64,000 nucleotides of DNA, from contig NZ_PUFH01000004.1 of assembly GCF_004354555.1 (NCBI RefSeq), positions 458,105 to 522,104 on the forward strand, read 5' to 3'. A program made the translations under genes and the position numbers. The notes under the pieces were generated by a model, which worked only from the letters and a program-made list of their open reading frames with translations, was not told the origin of the DNA and ran no database searches. This DNA is from Leuconostoc citreum (GTDB lineage Bacteria; Bacillota; Bacilli; Lactobacillales; Lactobacillaceae). Every line of letters begins with the position of its first letter. Position 1 is the stretch's first letter. Shown piece after piece: positions 26,445 to 37,352 of this stretch.

Positions 26445-27169
26445 TGGTGGATATTATTTTGGCCGGTGGTTTTGGTAAGCTTGGTCAGGCCATTCAATTA
26501 GGATTAAAAAACACAGATTATCGTATTGTCGGCATACTAAGTGGGCATCAACATGAAAGTACCTACCCAGTATGGACAACACGAGAGGCAATCGATGTCA
26601 AAGCTGATATTTTTTTGGATGTCAGCACACCAAAAACAGTTTTTGATAATGCAAAGTGGGCGATTGCACATGATATGTTGCTTGTTGTTGGTGCAACTGG
26701 GCTTAGTGATTTCGAGGTTGATACGCTCAGACAAACAGCAACACGTGGCGTTTTGATTGTGCCTAATTTTAGCTTGTCAGCAGTGCTATTAATGGCATTT
26801 GCACAACAAGCGGCAAAGTATTTTCCAGACGTTGAAATTGTAGAGACACACAATCCTAAAAAAGTTGATGCGCCATCAGGTACAGCGATTCAAACAGCAA
26901 AACTCATCAGTGAGGCACGTTCAACAACTGGTGCAAAAACGACTGAAGGGCCAGCTAGAGGTATGCGAGTTGAAGACATCCCAGTGCATGCTTTACGTTT
27001 ACCTGGTTATATTGCGCAACAAAGCGTTTTATTCGGTGGGACTGATGAGCAATTGACCTTGACACAAAGTACCACAAGTCGGACGGCTTTTGTCCCGGGG
27101 GTTTTACGAGCACTGGTCGGTGTACAAGAATTAAAGGGATTAGCAATTGGTCTTGACAAAGTGTTATAG
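26444..27169 (+). CDS. dapB: 4-Hydroxy-tetrahydrodipicolinate reductase
   Basis: A 241-residue NAD(P)H-dependent reductase. N-terminal Rossmann motif IILAGGFGKLGQAIQ at residues 4-18; catalytic segment EIVETHNPKKVDAPSGTA near 137 (the usual HH pair reads HN, with the first His and the Lys kept), and C-terminal RTAFVPGVLRAL. GGAGGATATGTA precedes the ATG. Last gene of the L-box operon; a terminator follows at once. Confidence 0.92.
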   Translation: MVDIILAGGFGKLGQAIQLGLKNTDYRIVGILSGHQHESTYPVWTTREAIDVKADIFLDVSTPKTVFDNAKWAIAHDMLLVVGATGLSDFEVDTLRQTATRGVLIVPNFSLSAVLLMAFAQQAAKYFPDVEIVETHNPKKVDAPSGTAIQTAKLISEARSTTGAKTTEGPARGMRVEDIPVHALRLPGYIAQQSVLFGGTDEQLTLTQSTTSRTAFVPGVLRALVGVQELKGLAIGLDKVL

Positions 27170-27189
27170 CGCATATAGCGCTTTTTTTT
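27168..27189 (+). terminator. Terminator of the lysine operon
   Basis: AGCGC and GCGCT pair around a five-base loop, followed by eight T. Confidence 0.75.
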
Positions 27190-27194
27190 GTAAA

Positions 27195-27224
27195 TTAGCA
27201 CTAGGCAGCATTTTTGCGTACAAT
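27195..27224 (+). promoter_or_regulatory. recX promoter, -10 seven bases before the ATG
   Basis: TTAGCA (27195-27200), an 18-base spacer, and TACAAT (27219-27224). The ATG at 27232 follows seven bases later, so the mRNA is probably leaderless; no Shine-Dalgarno is present. Confidence 0.5.
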
Positions 27225-27231
27225 AGATGGT

Positions 27232-28032
27232 ATGAAGACGATTACAAAAATTGCAACACAAAAAAGAGCTGGACGTTACAGTATTGAACTGGATAACCAG
27301 TTTGCTTTTGGTGTGGCTGAAAGTGTGCTCATTAAATATGGACTTGCTAAGGGGCGCACGCTCGATGAAGATTTAATTACGCAAATTAAGTATGATGATG
27401 CCATTGCAAAGGCTTTGACGATTGCCTTAAATTATTTAGGTCATGCATTACGCACAACGAAACAAATAAAACAAAAAATGCGTGATAAAGCAGTGGATGA
27501 AGATATTCAAGCGCAAGTTATAGCACAATTAACGCAATTAGGTTATGTCGATGACCAAAATTATGCAAACCACTATGTTGCAACAAAAAAACTTATTACG
27601 CCTAAGGGACCACACGTTATTCGTCTTGCTTTGCAACAAGCAGGCGTAGCGGAGAATATGATTGAGCAGGCGTTAGCAACCTATACTTTTGATGAACAAT
27701 GCCGCATTGCTACAAAAATAGCTGAGAAATTAGCACAAGGGTATCAACGTGAATCGACACGGCTAAGACAGCAAAAAATGGTTCAGGGGTTGGTTAACAA
27801 AGGGTTTTCTTTTGAGACTGCTCAGTTGGTCGTGGATAGTATGAACATAGATAATAACGCTGAGGATGAGCAGAATAATGCTAAACGACAAGCCGAAAAA
27901 CTGTGGCACCGATATCGTCATGATGAGTCACAGCAACGTTTTTATAAAGTTAAGCGACAATTATATGCAAAGGGTTTTACGAGCGAATTAATTGACGCAG
28001 CTCTGTTATCCTTAGAGCAAGAGGAAGTTTGA
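27232..28032 (+). CDS. recX: Regulatory protein RecX
   Basis: A 266-residue RecX protein, which modulates RecA filament extension. The start at 27232 (MKTITKIATQKRAGRY) is preferred to a TTG at 27214. The N-terminus is the Gram-positive extension with QKRAGRYSIELD; three-helix RecX repeats occupy about residues 55-260 (HALRTTKQIKQKMRDKAVDED, GYVDDQNYANHYV, GFSFETAQLVVDSM). The small gene 28035-28307 follows after two bases. Confidence 0.9.
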   Translation: MKTITKIATQKRAGRYSIELDNQFAFGVAESVLIKYGLAKGRTLDEDLITQIKYDDAIAKALTIALNYLGHALRTTKQIKQKMRDKAVDEDIQAQVIAQLTQLGYVDDQNYANHYVATKKLITPKGPHVIRLALQQAGVAENMIEQALATYTFDEQCRIATKIAEKLAQGYQRESTRLRQQKMVQGLVNKGFSFETAQLVVDSMNIDNNAEDEQNNAKRQAEKLWHRYRHDESQQRFYKVKRQLYAKGFTSELIDAALLSLEQEEV

Positions 28033-28034
28033 TT

Positions 28035-28307
28035 ATGGGATTTTATGACCAAAAAGTATTAGCAGATAAACAGAAAAGTGCACAAGCACAGCTTGATAAT
28101 ATTGATTTTAAGTTAAAAAAAATAAAGGGTCGATCCGTACAAGATTTATATGACCAACATGAAATCAGGACATTAACGACACAACGAGATAGATTAAAAA
28201 TTATTTTACAACAACTCGAACGACAATTGCGGCACTCTAAAAGCGCGAACAAGCATGCAGCAACTCAGCACTTTGTACGAACAAATACACACCAGCATGA
28301 TTTGTAG
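28035..28307 (+). CDS. Small conserved coiled-coil protein downstream of recX
   Basis: A 90-residue, Lys/Gln-rich protein predicted to be mostly helical, with a coiled-coil-like stretch about residues 10-70 (alternating Leu and charged residues, including LDNIDFKLKKIKGRSVQDL). The ATG at 28035 follows GAGG. It is two bases after recX, the place of yfhH in Bacillus, but I cannot confirm homology. Function unknown. Confidence 0.65.
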   Translation: MGFYDQKVLADKQKSAQAQLDNIDFKLKKIKGRSVQDLYDQHEIRTLTTQRDRLKIILQQLERQLRHSKSANKHAATQHFVRTNTHQHDL

Positions 28308-28375
28308 TCTATCAATTATTCGTAAGATTTGATACAATAAAATAGCATTCGGTGTTTAGAAGAGTAGGTACGATC

Positions 28376-28945
28376 ATGAGTTTTGATAAGTCAAATCGCG
28401 GACCGCGCGAGGGTGATTTCATCACGATCAAAAGTTACAAACATGATGGCTCGTTGCATCGCACTTGGCGTGATACCATGGTACTAAAAACCAGTGAAAA
28501 CGCTATTATTGGTCTAAATGATCATACGTTAGTAACCGAAGATGATGGGCGACGTTGGGTCACGCGTGAGCCAGCGATTGTCTATTTTCATAAAAAGTAT
28601 TGGTTCAATATTATTGCGATGATACGCGATAATGGCGTGTCCTATTACTGTAATCTAGCGTCACCATACGTGCTTGATAAAGAAGCATTAAAATATATTG
28701 ACTATGATTTAGATATTAAAGTTTTTCCAGACGGTGAAAAGCATCTATTAGATGCTGATGAATATGCTGCCCACAGCAAAAAATGGCACTATCCACCAGA
28801 AATTGATAAAATTTTAAAAGCACATGTTAAGATATTGGTCGACTGGATTAATGAAGGCACGGGTCCATTTTCACAAGGTTATATTGATGTTTGGTATGCC
28901 AGGTATCAATATTTGATGCAACAACGTCTCAAAGATCGTCGTTGA
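28376..28945 (+). CDS. DUF402 nucleoside tri-/diphosphatase-like protein
   Basis: A 189-residue protein of the DUF402 family (YgaC/Ntdp type), which hydrolyses nucleoside tri- and diphosphates in characterised members. The start at ATG 28376 is preferred over an upstream frame start. Motifs include [21 protein letters not shown] near residue 15, [17 protein letters not shown] near 70, and [20 protein letters not shown] near 110 with the acidic metal-binding cluster, followed by C-terminal ALKYI helices. It has its own TACAAT -10 at 28333-28338 and a downstream terminator. Confidence 0.82.
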   Translation: MSFDKSNRGPREGDFITIKSYKHDGSLHRTWRDTMVLKTSENAIIGLNDHTLVTEDDGRRWVTREPAIVYFHKKYWFNIIAMIRDNGVSYYCNLASPYVLDKEALKYIDYDLDIKVFPDGEKHLLDADEYAAHSKKWHYPPEIDKILKAHVKILVDWINEGTGPFSQGYIDVWYARYQYLMQQRLKDRR

Positions 28946-28946
28946 C

Positions 28947-28979
28947 AAAAAAACACGCTTATATTTTGCGTGTTTTTTT
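28947..28979 (+). terminator. Terminator after the DUF402 gene
   Basis: AAAAAACACGC pairs with GCGTGTTTTTT around an eight-base loop, followed by further T. Confidence 0.88.
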
Positions 28980-29028
28980 GTTGTGATAAAATGGGGTCAA
29001 GAAGTATTACGTTAGAAAGAGGAAACGG

Positions 29029-32000
29029 ATGTCGTTAACGGTTTATATGAATCATGGCCAAATTGATATGCGTCATGCACTTTTAAGTCATGCGCATGAA
29101 GCCCTAAATCAAGATAATAATTTAACGGTTTATTACATTGTGCCAAACCACGTTAAGTTTGATAGTGAAGTCGATGTATTAAGGCGCTTTGCTCGGTTAA
29201 CCGGTCAGAACCCGGATACGTCGTTGTATGCTCAAAGTCGCTTGCAAGTTTATTCTCTATCACGATTAACATGGGCGCTATTAAAAGATATGGCCACAAT
29301 GCAACCTAATGTGATTCAAGGTACAGGCTTATTTATTATGGTATCAGATATTTTAAGAGACTATGCCGCACAATTACCTATTTTTGCCCGTATGCAATCT
29401 AAGGCAGGGTTTGTGACAACTTTGGTAGCTCAATTGGTTGAATTACGCGCTAGTCGTATTTCACCGGAAGATTTGTTAACCATTTTAAATCAGGAAAGTG
29501 ATGATGACACGTTTTTACGTCAGACACTATCAGGCAAACTTCGTGATTTAGCAATAGTTGCTGATGCTTTAGATAAAAAAATGGGGCATACATATATTAC
29601 GCAACAAGAGGTTTTATCTTTTTTTGCCACGCAATTGGCGACAACACAATTAAAAAATGTCGCTTTTTATTTTGATGGTTTTAATGGTTTTACAAGTCCA
29701 GAAACGCAAGTCATGATTGAACTTATGGCACGTTATCCGGTAACAGTTGCTTTATTAGGGGATGTTGAAAAGTTAGGGTCACAACAACCAGGAGACTTGT
29801 TTTATAAACCAATGACAACCGCACAGCGACTGGCACAGTTTACTAAAATTGCTAATCAGCAGGTCGTGTGGCAAGTGCCAACACAAGCACGTTGTTTGGA
29901 CGATTCAATCATCTCAGTGATGTCTGCTTGGGAAAAGTTGGGAGAATATCGTCAATTCAATTCAGAAAATAAAAAGACCGACTTAGCGGCTTTTGTAGCC
30001 GAAAATACAATGGTTGAAATTCAGGAGGTTGCACGCCGGATTCGGCAATTACTAGTGGCGCAGCCCGATTTACGTTTGCGCGATATTTTGATTTTGGCGC
30101 GTGACTCAACGCCGTACACAGGCCATATACCAGAAGTCATGCAGCAATTTGATTTGCCTTATTTTTTAGATACAGATCAAAAAATGACTAATCATCCATT
30201 GGTCGAATTATTGCTGAATCTATTACGGCCGGCTAAGGAACGTTTTCAATATCAACAAGTCATGGCTATCTTGAAAACAGGATTATTGCGACCCTATACT
30301 GATGGCAGTTTAGTGCCTGAAGGCGATTTTTTTGACATTGTGAGTTATTTGGATAACTATCTTTATGCGAACCAACCATTCGAGCGGACTTGGCGAGACT
30401 TGGATCATCCCTTTACACTGTTCACAGTGTCAGAAGACGAGGATGATGAGGATGCTCGTGTGGTTTTAGATGATAAGACTGTTAACCGTCGAATTGAAAC
30501 GTTAAGACGCTTTGTGATTGACGCGTTCGATTCATTACAGCAACAATTAAATCAAGCACAGACTATGCGACAAGCTGCTACATTAATTATATTGTGGCTT
30601 GAAAAATATCATGTGACAGAAGCTATACTGTCTCAAAGGGATACTTTGTTAGCTGCAGGCGAGTTATCGCGATCACGCGAAGGGGAAGAAGTTTGGGAAA
30701 TGATGACCCAAACTTTAGACGACATTGTTGCAATAGATGGTGACGAACGTTTCGAATTAGAAACATTCAAAGCTATTTTGGTTGCCGGTTTTGAAGGTGC
30801 AACATTTTCAGGTATTCCGAATAACCTTGATCAACTGACAATATCCGAAGCTGGTATTGTTCAAAGTAATGATTATCAGTATTTGTTTTTCATTGGTGGG
30901 ACAAGAAATAATCTTCCTGCACAACTTAAATCTCGTGCGCTGATTAATGATGCTGAACGCTTGATTGTTCAGCCAGCATTGCAAGAAAATAGCACCCCAA
31001 AGTATTTACAAAATACGGCACAACAACAAATGGCTGAGGAAAACCTACTGTTTTATGGTGCGTTAACCGCGGCTACTAAAAATATCGTTCTTTCTTATCC
31101 CGCACTAGATGCCGGTGGACAAATTTCAGATATGTCGCCGTTTTTTAAGCGATTAGTTGATGCATTTAATATCACTGTGAACAAAGTAACTGCTACGCCT
31201 GCGACAAGTCAAGCATTATTAAAGTATTATGTGGGCTCAGTTCGGTCTACTTTGGGCGAATTGGTCAAAATAGCAGCATCACAACAGCAAACCTCAGCCT
31301 ATCAAGCGCTCAGAAATACGATTAATCAGTCTGAACCAGAACGATTAGAACGGGTGTTGTCAGCACCAAATTATAAAAATCAAACAGAAACATTGAAACC
31401 AGAGTTTGTTCAAGCTTTATTTGGTGAAACACTAAATATGTCAATATCACAGTTAGAAAGTTATTATAACAATCCATTGGCTTATTTTTTGCAATATGGC
31501 TTAGCGTTAAAGGAACGATTAACGAATCGTTTGAATGTGGCACAAACGGGCACACTGTATCATGCTGTTTTTGAAGGGGTTGTGCAGCAACTTATCATAC
31601 AGCAACTCAGTTTGCGTGACATTTCTCAAAAAGCGTTACAGCAATTAGTGGCTGATAATATGGCTGAGATAACTGCACAACCAGCTTACCAAATGCTTCA
31701 AGAAACAGGAAAAATGCGTGCCACACAGCATTATTTAGCTAAAGTGAGCGAGATACTTGCAGTCAATATGCAGCGTGCGGCAAGAGTAAATCACGCTCAA
31801 CCAAAAGCTGTAGAACGTTTATTTGGTTTTCCTAATCGTCAATCATTGCCAGCGCTAGTTGTCTCAACACCACAGGCAACAGTTCATTTACGTGGTAAAA
31901 TTGATCGTCTAGATAGCCAAGATCCTTCACAAGTATATGGGACAATTATTGACTATAAGTCAAATGGTAAACATTTTGATTGGGGCCAGGCTTATGATGG

Positions 32001-32544
32001 GCGACAAATGCAACTATTAACCTATTGGCAAGCAGCACAATTATCCGCAGAGCAATTGGGCATCGAAGCAATTGGGGGTGCTTTTTTCGCTAAAATTGCC
32101 CCAGAAAAATTGACGATAAAAGATTTCAAAGGTGATGTACGTGCCATGCTGAGAGGTGAGATTAAGCCTGAGCAATTTAAATATCGTGGTTTATTTATAT
32201 CTGAGCCAGCATATATTGATAGCTTAGAGACGCTAGCTGAAGGTGAAGGGTCACAATTTTATCAATTGAAAAAGAAGGCAAATGGTGAGTTATATGCTAA
32301 TAGTGATGTGATTTCGCCCGAAGATTTTGAATTATTACTGAAGCGTAATCTTGACAATATTCAGCGTGCAAGTGCAGCTATTTTATCTGGTGATTTTCCT
32401 TTGTCACCAGCTGAAGGGAGCCTACAATTTACACCATTTACTGATGTTTTGCGTTTTGATCGTGCTTTGGGGGATCAGTATAAAAACAACACGCCTAAAA
32501 ACAAATCAGATATTTTGAAGCTTTTGAAAGCAGATGAGGAATAA
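29029..32544 (+). CDS. rexB: ATP-dependent helicase/nuclease subunit RexB
   Basis: A 1171-residue subunit of the RexAB (AddAB-type) helicase-nuclease that resects double-strand breaks to Chi sites. The N-terminus ([19 protein letters not shown]) and middle are helicase-like without a complete Walker A. The C-terminal nuclease domain has [11 protein letters not shown] near residue 950 and [10 protein letters not shown] near 970. B. subtilis AddB carries a four-Cys iron-sulphur cluster around the nuclease; I find only one Cys in the whole protein, so the cluster is absent, as in other RexB proteins. GAAAGAGG precedes the ATG. rexA follows after two bases. Confidence 0.94.
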   Translation: MSLTVYMNHGQIDMRHALLSHAHEALNQDNNLTVYYIVPNHVKFDSEVDVLRRFARLTGQNPDTSLYAQSRLQVYSLSRLTWALLKDMATMQPNVIQGTGLFIMVSDILRDYAAQLPIFARMQSKAGFVTTLVAQLVELRASRISPEDLLTILNQESDDDTFLRQTLSGKLRDLAIVADALDKKMGHTYITQQEVLSFFATQLATTQLKNVAFYFDGFNGFTSPETQVMIELMARYPVTVALLGDVEKLGSQQPGDLFYKPMTTAQRLAQFTKIANQQVVWQVPTQARCLDDSIISVMSAWEKLGEYRQFNSENKKTDLAAFVAENTMVEIQEVARRIRQLLVAQPDLRLRDILILARDSTPYTGHIPEVMQQFDLPYFLDTDQKMTNHPLVELLLNLLRPAKERFQYQQVMAILKTGLLRPYTDGSLVPEGDFFDIVSYLDNYLYANQPFERTWRDLDHPFTLFTVSEDEDDEDARVVLDDKTVNRRIETLRRFVIDAFDSLQQQLNQAQTMRQAATLIILWLEKYHVTEAILSQRDTLLAAGELSRSREGEEVWEMMTQTLDDIVAIDGDERFELETFKAILVAGFEGATFSGIPNNLDQLTISEAGIVQSNDYQYLFFIGGTRNNLPAQLKSRALINDAERLIVQPALQENSTPKYLQNTAQQQMAEENLLFYGALTAATKNIVLSYPALDAGGQISDMSPFFKRLVDAFNITVNKVTATPATSQALLKYYVGSVRSTLGELVKIAASQQQTSAYQALRNTINQSEPERLERVLSAPNYKNQTETLKPEFVQALFGETLNMSISQLESYYNNPLAYFLQYGLALKERLTNRLNVAQTGTLYHAVFEGVVQQLIIQQLSLRDISQKALQQLVADNMAEITAQPAYQMLQETGKMRATQHYLAKVSEILAVNMQRAARVNHAQPKAVERLFGFPNRQSLPALVVSTPQATVHLRGKIDRLDSQDPSQVYGTIIDYKSNGKHFDWGQAYDGRQMQLLTYWQAAQLSAEQLGIEAIGGAFFAKIAPEKLTIKDFKGDVRAMLRGEIKPEQFKYRGLFISEPAYIDSLETLAEGEGSQFYQLKKKANGELYANSDVISPEDFELLLKRNLDNIQRASAAILSGDFPLSPAEGSLQFTPFTDVLRFDRALGDQYKNNTPKNKSDILKLLKADEE

Positions 32545-32546
32545 AG

Positions 32547-35500
32547 ATGGCAACACGATTTACGATTAATCAGCAGCGTGCAGTTGAAGAAACAGGTCAT
32601 AATATTTTAGTTGCTGCATCAGCAGGCTCAGGGAAAACAACCGTCCTGATTGAACGTTTAATTCAAAAAATTTTATCGGGTATTAGCGTTGAAAACTTTC
32701 TGATTGTTACTTTTACAAATGCTGCTGCTAAGGAAATGCGAGAGCGATTGGAAATTGCCATAGAAAAGCGCCTTCGTGATGCCAATGATGGCATGAAACG
32801 CTTTTTGCAAGAACAATTATTATTGCTGCCTGCTGCAAATATTTCGACCATTGATGCTTATGCGTTACGTCTGATTGAAAACTATTATCATGTGATTGGT
32901 TTAGACCCCCAATTTCGTTTGTTATCAGATACAGCTGAACGAGATATGATGCGTCAAGATGTTTTAGATACAGTTTTTGAAGCATTCTATGATGAAACGC
33001 ACCCACAACATGAAAACTTCATTGCCTTAGTCAATAATTTTGGTAATCCAAATCAAGATGATGCGTTACGTCAAGCTGTGCTGAAGTTATCAGACTTTGC
33101 TGAAGCTCGGCCTGATGGTCAACAATGGTTAAAAGAACTAGATAAGAACGATCTAGCCACAGCAAACGGGCTGACGCAATCACAAACCTATCGCCTAACA
33201 ATTTTGCCGATGATGATTGCACGTCTTGAACAACTCCTAGAAATAGCACAAGCAACACAGACTAATCTATCAGGTGTTCCTGAACTCAAAAAAACGCAAC
33301 AAGCTTTTGACGAGATTATCGCTTATCTCGTGAACGTTCAACAGGCGTTAGTTGACGACGATTGGGACACACTGAGAGGTAAATTAAGCCAGTTACCTAA
33401 GGTGAGCTTAGAGACGAAAAGAAGTAAAGGCATAAAAGATGAACCAGAATTGTTGGCCTTATTAGCGCAAGCGACAACAGTTAAAAATAATATTTTAGGG
33501 GCTAAATCTGATTTAAAAAACGTGATTGATACTTTTTTTAAGTTTGATCAAAATGATTGGCAATATGTAGAAAAGCAAGCAACTGAGTTAGTTAATACAC
33601 TTGTGACATTAACTCAAGCCTGTCAGTCTGCCTTTACGACAGCGAAAAGAGACGCACAATTAGTTGATTTTCCTGATTTAGGCGCTTTAGCATTAGAGAT
33701 TTTGAATGATGATATGACCAGAAAAACTGTGAGTGGCCAGTTTCAAGAGATTCTGGTTGACGAGTACCAGGATATCAATCAATTACAAGAAACTTTGCTA
33801 ACAAAGGTATCTAATGGTCATAATATGTACATGGTTGGTGACGTTAAACAAAGCATTTATGGTTTTCGACAAGCTGAACCAACATTATTTGCACGTAAAT
33901 ATCGACAGTTTGCGCTACCAGATAATCCTGACAGTAGAATTGAGCTAGCGGATAATTTCCGGTCGCAGAATAACGTGACACGGGTAACCAATTTAATTTT
34001 TACACAATTAATGGACGAAAAGTTGGGGGATATTGCTTATACAGGAGAAGCTAAACTTGTACCTAAGGCAAACTATCCAACAGATGTCACACCTGTTTTT
34101 AATATGACAATCATAAAGCAACCTAACGTCACAACCTCTGAAGATGAAGATGAGAGCCAAGAATTTGAGAAACGGCAGGCACAGTACGCACAGCTGGCAA
34201 ACCAAATTTTATCTCTACGAGATACAACGATTTTTGATCGCAAGGCAGAACCGGCAGGCATGCGACCCGTACAGTATGGGGACATTGCTATATTAACAAG
34301 ATCAAAAACTGGTTACATTGATTTAGTCGCTACTTTGCGTCAAGCGGGGATACCCACACAAGTTGATTCAGTCGGCAATTATTTTCAGACAATGGAAGTT
34401 TATTTGATGCTAGATGTATTACGTGTTATTGATAATCCACATCAGGATATTCCATTGGCAGCAATATTAAGATCACCAATGTTTGGCTATTCGGAAAATG
34501 ACTTAGCGGCAGTGCGTTTAGCGGATAAGAAGCATGATTATTGGTCAGCTTTGACGGTTTTTGCGCAGGCAGATCAACGAAGTCAAACCGTAATCGATTT
34601 GATTAAAAAGTGGCACCAATTAGCAATCCAAAATGATTTGGTCGCTTTAATTTGGGCAATATTTGATGATACTTCTTGGTTAGATTATGTCGCTGGTATG
34701 CCAGGCGGTGGACAACGGCAAGCTAATTTGCATGCGTTATATGATTATGCCAGAACGTATCAAGAAAATACACACGCTGGTTTGTTTCGTTTTATTCGCT
34801 ATATTGAACAGCTCCAAGAAAATGATGGGCAATTAGGCGAAGCACCGCAAGAAGCAAATGAGCAAGCAGTACGCATTATGACGATTCATGCCTCAAAGGG
34901 CTTAGAGTTTCCGATAGTCTTTTTACCTGAATTTGATAAATCTTTCAACACACAAGATTTGTCGGGTAAAATGTTAATTCAAAAAAACGCGGGAATTGGT
35001 TTGGAATATTTGCAGCCAGAGGCTTTAGTAGCCATGCCGACATTAAAAAAATTAACTGTTCAGCAAGCCCTAAAAAGGCAAAGTTGGTCTGAAGAAATGC
35101 GATTATTGTATGTTGCGTTGACACGTGCGGAACAGCAAATATATGTTGTAGGCACAGTTAAGCTTGACGAAAATGAAGAAAATCAGCGACTAATAGCGCT
35201 CTGGCAACGTGCAAAAGAAACATCAGGACAGTTTTTAGCAGAAGACCTACGCTTGTCAGCAAAATCATATTTCGATTGGCTACTGATTAGTTTGGCACGA
35301 ACAAAAAATGATGATCTTGAATCGTGGTTAGGCGATGGTCATTTGCCACACGTTTTGGGACCGGAAACGACGTTAGATAGTCAGATTTCAGTGCGATTTA
35401 TTAATGAGTCTGATGTGGTAATTCCTGAACCCCAAGGTAATGAAACCAAAGAAATTACAAGAGCATCAACCTATCAGGCTGAAGATTTTGCCCGAGCAAA

Positions 35501-36257
35501 AGCGATATTAGATTATCAGTATCCTTTCCAACAAGCTACTCGTACAGCAGCTTATCAATCTGTCAGTGAAATGAAACGACTGTTTGAGGACCCAGATCGT
35601 GCCGATTTGAAAACGTTAAATGTTTTAGAAAATGGCCAATTACAACCGGCAAATGAATTAGTCAGCGATAAACTGGTATTACCAACATTTATGACTGATG
35701 GATCACAAAAACCGTCAAGTGCAGCAGTTGGTACAGCAACACATTTGATGCTTCAATTGTTAGATTTTAAACAGATACAAACACACCAGTCACTGACAGC
35801 ATTGCGTGATGATTTAGTTACACAAGGCCGCGTGACAGCATCAGTAGCAGCATTAATCGATATAGACCAGATTCTTAATTTTTTACAAACACCATTTGCG
35901 CAAAGATTGCGTTTACATGCCGATTCGTTATGGAGAGAGGCAACTTTTGCCATGATTATGCCGGCTAACCAAATATATGAGCATGTTCACGATCAAGCTT
36001 CTGTTTTAGTTCATGGCATCATTGACGGTTATTTTATTGATGAAAAGACAAAATCAATTACGTTGTTTGACTATAAAACCGATTTTGTCAGACATGGGCG
36101 CGTTGAAGAAGATATTTCAAAAATGATGGTCCGTTATCGGGGACAACTAACATTGTACAAACAAGCTTTAATGCAAGAATTTCCTGATTATACTTTTTAT
36201 GAGCCACAGTTAATTATCTTAAATGTGGGTCGGGTGATACCAATAACGACCAAATGA
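32547..36257 (+). CDS. rexA: ATP-dependent helicase/nuclease subunit RexA
   Basis: A 1236-residue UvrD-like helicase with a C-terminal RecB nuclease. Walker A is [17 protein letters not shown] at residues 23-39; motif Ia [15 protein letters not shown] near 57; Walker [13 protein letters not shown] near 400; motif [19 protein letters not shown] near 430; motif [17 protein letters not shown] near 780; motif [15 protein letters not shown] near 850. The nuclease motif HGIIDGYF...LFDYKTD is near 1155-1180. The start follows the rexB stop by two bases and rexB-rexA form one operon. Confidence 0.96.
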   Translation: MATRFTINQQRAVEETGHNILVAASAGSGKTTVLIERLIQKILSGISVENFLIVTFTNAAAKEMRERLEIAIEKRLRDANDGMKRFLQEQLLLLPAANISTIDAYALRLIENYYHVIGLDPQFRLLSDTAERDMMRQDVLDTVFEAFYDETHPQHENFIALVNNFGNPNQDDALRQAVLKLSDFAEARPDGQQWLKELDKNDLATANGLTQSQTYRLTILPMMIARLEQLLEIAQATQTNLSGVPELKKTQQAFDEIIAYLVNVQQALVDDDWDTLRGKLSQLPKVSLETKRSKGIKDEPELLALLAQATTVKNNILGAKSDLKNVIDTFFKFDQNDWQYVEKQATELVNTLVTLTQACQSAFTTAKRDAQLVDFPDLGALALEILNDDMTRKTVSGQFQEILVDEYQDINQLQETLLTKVSNGHNMYMVGDVKQSIYGFRQAEPTLFARKYRQFALPDNPDSRIELADNFRSQNNVTRVTNLIFTQLMDEKLGDIAYTGEAKLVPKANYPTDVTPVFNMTIIKQPNVTTSEDEDESQEFEKRQAQYAQLANQILSLRDTTIFDRKAEPAGMRPVQYGDIAILTRSKTGYIDLVATLRQAGIPTQVDSVGNYFQTMEVYLMLDVLRVIDNPHQDIPLAAILRSPMFGYSENDLAAVRLADKKHDYWSALTVFAQADQRSQTVIDLIKKWHQLAIQNDLVALIWAIFDDTSWLDYVAGMPGGGQRQANLHALYDYARTYQENTHAGLFRFIRYIEQLQENDGQLGEAPQEANEQAVRIMTIHASKGLEFPIVFLPEFDKSFNTQDLSGKMLIQKNAGIGLEYLQPEALVAMPTLKKLTVQQALKRQSWSEEMRLLYVALTRAEQQIYVVGTVKLDENEENQRLIALWQRAKETSGQFLAEDLRLSAKSYFDWLLISLARTKNDDLESWLGDGHLPHVLGPETTLDSQISVRFINESDVVIPEPQGNETKEITRASTYQAEDFARAKAILDYQYPFQQATRTAAYQSVSEMKRLFEDPDRADLKTLNVLENGQLQPANELVSDKLVLPTFMTDGSQKPSSAAVGTATHLMLQLLDFKQIQTHQSLTALRDDLVTQGRVTASVAALIDIDQILNFLQTPFAQRLRLHADSLWREATFAMIMPANQIYEHVHDQASVLVHGIIDGYFIDEKTKSITLFDYKTDFVRHGRVEEDISKMMVRYRGQLTLYKQALMQEFPDYTFYEPQLIILNVGRVIPITTK

Positions 36258-36294
36258 GGTGGTGTTTATGCTGGAGTAGTGTAGAATAAAAAGC

Positions 36295-36984
36295 ATGATA
36301 GAAGCTTTAAAGCAACAAGTTAAGCACATGCCGGTAACGATGGGTTTATTCACAGTAACCACGGTGGTATTTATTTTCGAGCTTATCGCTAGTCATGGTC
36401 AGACCGATAATGCGCGTTTTTTGGTAGCTGTTGGTGCGAAATGGGGACCCGATATAGCTCACAATCAAGCTTACTGGCGATTACTAACGCCAGTGTTTTT
36501 GCATGCGGGCATCATGCATATTGTGACAAATATGCTGACACTATGGTTTGTTGGGCCGATTGCTGAACGTGCTTTTGGCAGCTGGCGGTTTTTGATGCTT
36601 TATGCATTTGGCGGTATTGTTGGTAATATTTTTTCATATTTATTATCACCTTTAGCTATCTCTGTTGGTGCATCATCAGCGCTTTTTGCGATGTTTGCTG
36701 GACTCATCTTATATGGTGTGCGCTATCGTGATAATCCAACTATTCGCGCACAAGGCGCAACGTTTTTACTGTTTGTTGTGTTAAATCTATTTAGTGGGCT
36801 ATTAGCACCGACAATTGACCTTTGGGGCCACATAGGTGGCTTAATTGGTGGCATGATGTCAACTGTGATGCTAGGATTTGTTGGCAAATCCGGTCAGTAT
36901 GCTCTCAGCATGCGATTGACAATGTGTGCCGTAACAATGTTGTTGCTTATTTTGACAATTTACGCAGGAGGTAGCGTTTCATGA
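36295..36984 (+). CDS. gluP: Rhomboid family intramembrane serine protease (GluP-like)
   Basis: A 229-residue protein with six membrane helices. Catalytic Ser127 lies in SVGASSALFAMF (GxSG variant, fourth residue Ser) and the catalytic His in WGHIGGLIGG near residue 178. HAGIMHIVTNMLTLWFVG near 70 is the conserved loop/helix. It lacks the long cytosolic N-domain of Bacillus GluP. The ATG follows a TAGAAT -10-like box by seven bases and has no Shine-Dalgarno, so it may be leaderless. Overlaps yqgQ (ATGA), then glucokinase, matching the Bacillus order gluP-yqgQ-glcK. Confidence 0.9.
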   Translation: MIEALKQQVKHMPVTMGLFTVTTVVFIFELIASHGQTDNARFLVAVGAKWGPDIAHNQAYWRLLTPVFLHAGIMHIVTNMLTLWFVGPIAERAFGSWRFLMLYAFGGIVGNIFSYLLSPLAISVGASSALFAMFAGLILYGVRYRDNPTIRAQGATFLLFVVLNLFSGLLAPTIDLWGHIGGLIGGMMSTVMLGFVGKSGQYALSMRLTMCAVTMLLLILTIYAGGSVS

Positions 36985-37193
36985 GAACTTTTTATGATGT
37001 CTTACAATATTTGAAATCTTTTGGTATTTATATTCATGTGGGTAAGCGATTATGGGATATTGAGGTAGCAGCCCTTGAAGTAGATAATCTTTATCGTGCT
37101 GATGTGTTAACGCCAAAAGATTATGCGGTCATGAAGTTAATTTTAGAGCGTGAGCATCGCTTAGAAGAAAGCATGGCACCCGAGTTAAATTAA
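36981..37193 (+). CDS. yqgQ: YqgQ family small protein (DUF910)
   Basis: A 70-residue protein with the DUF910 features FYDVLQYLKSFGIYIHVGKR and AALEVDNLYRADVLTPKDY. Function is unknown. The ATG lies four bases inside the gluP gene after GGAGG. The position between gluP and the glucokinase gene is conserved in Firmicutes. Confidence 0.9.
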   Translation: MRTFYDVLQYLKSFGIYIHVGKRLWDIEVAALEVDNLYRADVLTPKDYAVMKLILEREHRLEESMAPELN

Positions 37194-37218
37194 AATGGTA
37201 ATTGTTTCCTGAAAACTA

Positions 37219-37232
37219 TGAAAACGCTTGCA
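37219..37232 (+). promoter_or_regulatory. cre site (CcpA) upstream of glucokinase
   Basis: TGAAAACGCTTGCA fits the catabolite-response-element consensus TGWAANCGNTNWCA. It overlaps the -35 of the likely promoter, a repressing position. Confidence 0.75.
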
Positions 37233-37257
37233 TTTTCTGATGCTTTTCTGTTAGAAT
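37228..37257 (+). promoter_or_regulatory. Promoter of the glucokinase gene
   Basis: TTGCAT (37228-37233), 18-base spacer, TAGAAT (37252-37257). Confidence 0.55.
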
Positions 37258-37283
37258 AAGTGGGTAATAATTTCTTAGGAGGA

Positions 37284-37346
37284 ATGTGTCTGGCGTCGAT
37301 TCACGCATATGTGATATTTGCCAAGAACGATGACCTCACACTTTAA
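37284..37346 (+). other. Upstream 20-codon ORF in the glucokinase leader
   Basis: The only strong ribosome site in the leader, AGGAGG (37277-37282), precedes an ATG at 37284 (one-base spacing) that opens 20 codons ending at TAA 37344-37346, in the same frame as glk and six bases before its ATG. A GTG at 37286 (three-base spacing) in another frame gives 15 codons, VSGVDSRICDICQER, ending at 37333. glk itself has no Shine-Dalgarno. A leader or coupled uORF is possible. Confidence 0.35.
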
Positions 37347-37352
37347 ACAATT

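Noticed and set aside
26878..26900. DapB catalytic HH pair read as HN
   Set aside because: The first His and the Lys and DAPSGTA motif are kept, so I do not treat it as a loss-of-function sign.
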